Source: Fluctibacter corallii | Lineage (GTDB): Bacteria > Pseudomonadota > Gammaproteobacteria > Enterobacterales > Alteromonadaceae | Length of the DNA stretch: 64,000 bases | Assembly: GCF_025751585.1 (NCBI RefSeq) | Contig: NZ_JAOWKX010000010.1 | Span: forward strand, 62,001-126,000 | Direction: 5' to 3' | Shown: in pieces, positions 63,001 to 64,000 of the stretch | How positions within the stretch are numbered: the stretch's first letter is position 1 | Layout: each line of letters begins with the position of its first letter | The notes under the pieces: model-generated | Databases searched by the model: none | What the model saw: the letters and a program-made list of their open reading frames with translations, nothing else | Told to the model about the DNA's origin: nothing | Made by a program: the position numbers and the translations under genes

Positions 63001-64000
63001 AGTACCTTACGGTGCAATGCTCTCTGTTGACGAAGGTAGTGCAGTTCAGGCTGGCGACATCGTAGCTAACTGGGATCCGCATTCACACCCAATTATTACT
63101 GAGCGTCCTGCTAAGATCAGCTTTGCAGATATCGACGACAGTAACACTGAAGTTCAACAAGATGAACTGACAGGTCTTACGCGTATCGTTGTAAAAGACT
63201 TGGCTAAGGTAAATGCAAAAGAGCCTAAGTTAATTCTTGAAAGTGATGAAGTGGGTCTGCAGGAAATTCGTCTTCCAAGCTTTACTACTATTGAAGCGAA
63301 AGAAGGCAGCACGGCAAATGCCGGTGACGTATTAGCACGTATTCCTCAGGAAAGCTCGAAGACTCGTGATATCACGGGTGGTCTACCGCGCGTTGCTGAT
63401 TTGTTCGAAGCGCGTAAGCCTAAAGAGCCAGCAATTCTTGCAGAAGTGTCAGGTACCATTGGTTTCGGTAAAGAAACTAAGGGTAAGAAGCGCCTTGTGA
63501 TCACGCCGAAAGAAGGTGATCAATACGAAGAGATGATTCCTAAGTGGCGTCAGCTTAACGTATTCGAGGGTGAGACAGTAGAGCGTGGCGAAGTTATTGC
63601 TGACGGTCCAGAGTCTCCACATGACATCCTTCGATTGCGTGGCATCTCTGCGGTATCTAACTACATCGTGAACGAGGTTCAGGAAGTTTACCGCTTACAG
63701 GGTGTAAAAATTAACGATAAGCACATTGAAGTGGTTATTCGTCAGATGCTTCGTAAGTGTCTTATCACAAGTCCTGGTGATAGCCAGTTCCTTGAAGGTG
63801 AGCAAGTTGAAGTATCGGCTGTTAAGATTGCAAACCGTGAATTAGAGAAGCAAGGCAAAATGCCTGCGAAATATGAGACACAGTTGCTAGGTATTACTAA
63901 AGCCTCGTTGTCAACTGAGTCATTTATTTCTGCTGCATCGTTCCAGGAAACTACACGAGTTCTTACAGAAGCTGCGGTTCAGGGTAAAGAAGACGAATTA
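60014..64000 (+). CDS. rpoC: RNA polymerase beta' subunit, 3'-truncated by the window
   Basis: The frame from GTG 60014 (behind GGGAGAG) is open to the last base: 1329 codons of an expected ~1400. An ATG at 60012 is followed at once by TGA and is not the start. The first zinc site is seen in [20 protein letters not shown], the lid and bridge regions follow, and the catalytic loop [13 protein letters not shown] has Asp460, 462 and 464, exactly the E. coli numbers, which bind the active-site magnesium. A second zinc cluster is near [20 protein letters not shown], with [13 protein letters not shown] (trigger-loop region) after it. It is the last gene of the block. Confidence 0.99.
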   Translation, partial: MKDLLKFLKQQNKTEEFDNIRIGLASPDMIRSWSYGEVKKPETINYRTFKPERDGLFCARIFGPVKDYECLCGKYKRLKHRGVICEKCGVEVTLTKVRRERMGHIELASPVAHIWFLKSLPSRIGLMLDMTLRDIERVLYFESYVVTEPGMTTLERSQLLTEEEYLDSLEEHGDEFEAKMGAEAVFELLKALDVDSDVAAMREELPSINSETKRKKITKRLKLLESFQQSGNKPEWMIMTVLPVLPPDLRPLVPLDGGRFATSDLNDLYRRVINRNNRLKRLLDLAAPDIIVRNEKRMLQEAVDALLDNGRRGRAITGSNKRPLKSLADMIKGKQGRFRQNLLGKRVDYSGRSVITVGPTLRLHQCGLPKKMALELFKPFIYGKLEGRGLATTIKAAKKLVEREAPEVWDVLDEVIREHPVLLNRAPTLHRLGIQAFEPTLIEGKAIQLHPLVCAAYNADFDGDQMAVHVPLTIEAQLESRALMMSTNNILSPANGEPIIVPSQDVVLGLYYLTRDRINGKGEGMVFTSPHEAEKAYRTETAELHARVKVRITEFDIDADGNKTEKVTLTDTTVGRAILSLILPKGLPFELINQPMGKKQISRLLNACYRRLGLKDTVIAADQIMYTGFHYAMIAGASVGIDDMVIPDAKKDIIEGAEAEVHEIQEQFQSGLVTAGERYNKVIDIWSNANEKVAKAMMDNLKSETVVNRDGENEEQQSFNSVYMMADSGARGSAAQIRQLAGMRGLMAKPDGSIIETPITANFREGLNVLQYFISTHGARKGLADTALKTANSGYLTRRLVDVAQDLVINNEDCGTFEGVKMTPLIEGGDVVEPLRERVLGRTVSEDVLKPGTEEVLIERNVLLDEKLVDLLEANSVDQVNVRSVITCDNDFGVCGKCYGRDLARGHMVGIGEAVGVIAAQSIGEPGTQLTMRTFHIGGAASRASAENSVQIKTAGTLKLHNAKFVRNVDEKVVIVSRSTEITIIDEQGREKERYKVPYGAMLSVDEGSAVQAGDIVANWDPHSHPIITERPAKISFADIDDSNTEVQQDELTGLTRIVVKDLAKVNAKEPKLILESDEVGLQEIRLPSFTTIEAKEGSTANAGDVLARIPQESSKTRDITGGLPRVADLFEARKPKEPAILAEVSGTIGFGKETKGKKRLVITPKEGDQYEEMIPKWRQLNVFEGETVERGEVIADGPESPHDILRLRGISAVSNYIVNEVQEVYRLQGVKINDKHIEVVIRQMLRKCLITSPGDSQFLEGEQVEVSAVKIANRELEKQGKMPAKYETQLLGITKASLSTESFISAASFQETTRVLTEAAVQGKEDEL

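Overview
The window looks like chromosomal DNA of a marine gammaproteobacterium, most likely of the Alteromonadales (Alteromonas/Glaciecola-like). The basis is an RpoB of 1342 residues with an almost enterobacterial rifampicin region, the secE-nusG-rplKAJL-rpoBC ribosomal/RNA polymerase block preceded by tRNA-Trp, a betIBA choline cluster, many TonB/PEP-CTERM/GlyGly-CTERM-type surface proteins, and moderate GC with ATG/GTG/TTG starts behind AGGAG-type ribosome binding sites. The genus is an inference; no 16S gene is present.

Layout. 1-5.2 kb: a 5'-truncated AraC regulator, an AhpD-like protein with a small membrane protein, an OprC-like (copper-type) TonB receptor, and a RegB/RegA (PrrB/PrrA) two-component pair. 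5.2-11.1 kb (minus strand): a TorF-type porin, a short BCCT-like transporter and betA-betB-betI with a palindromic BetI operator. 11.3-12.3 kb: a PEP-CTERM protein behind a candidate RNA attenuator. 12.7-24.1 kb: a tightly packed nine-gene plus-strand chain. It holds a ChrB-like/rhodanese lipoprotein, a ferric-reductase-like membrane protein, a beta-propeller protein, two FlgD-Ig proteins (one with PKD domains), a degenerate PEP-CTERM protein, a small secreted protein, a 1203-residue RHS protein with a variable C-terminal tip, and a coupled immunity-like gene. 24.3-35.2 kb: an HxlR regulator, a 2764-residue surface protein that looks like two genes fused at a GlyGly-CTERM/signal-peptide junction, and a HEAT-repeat protein.

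35.4-43 kb is housekeeping and miscellaneous: YjdM/PhnA, pyrC, a crotonase, dbpA, a predicted exported methyltransferase, a MAPEG protein, an ABC exporter and a W-repeat lipoprotein. 43-64 kb is the conserved tRNA-Trp-secE-nusG and rplKAJL-rpoB-rpoC block, with rpoC running off the end. It is split between nusG and rplK by about 9 kb of accessory DNA. The insert holds a solute-binding protein, an aldo/keto reductase and a compact minus-strand operon of five genes: ECF sigma factor, membrane anti-sigma-like protein, animal-type heme peroxidase, an unknown 174-residue protein and a TPR-CHAT protease-like protein.

The most interesting candidates for undescribed biology are the sigma/anti-sigma/peroxidase/CHAT operon inside the ribosomal-protein locus, the RHS-immunity pair inside a PKD/FlgD secretome operon, and the internal GlyGly-CTERM plus signal peptide in the giant protein. 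All functional statements are from reading the sequence and family knowledge; no database search was run.
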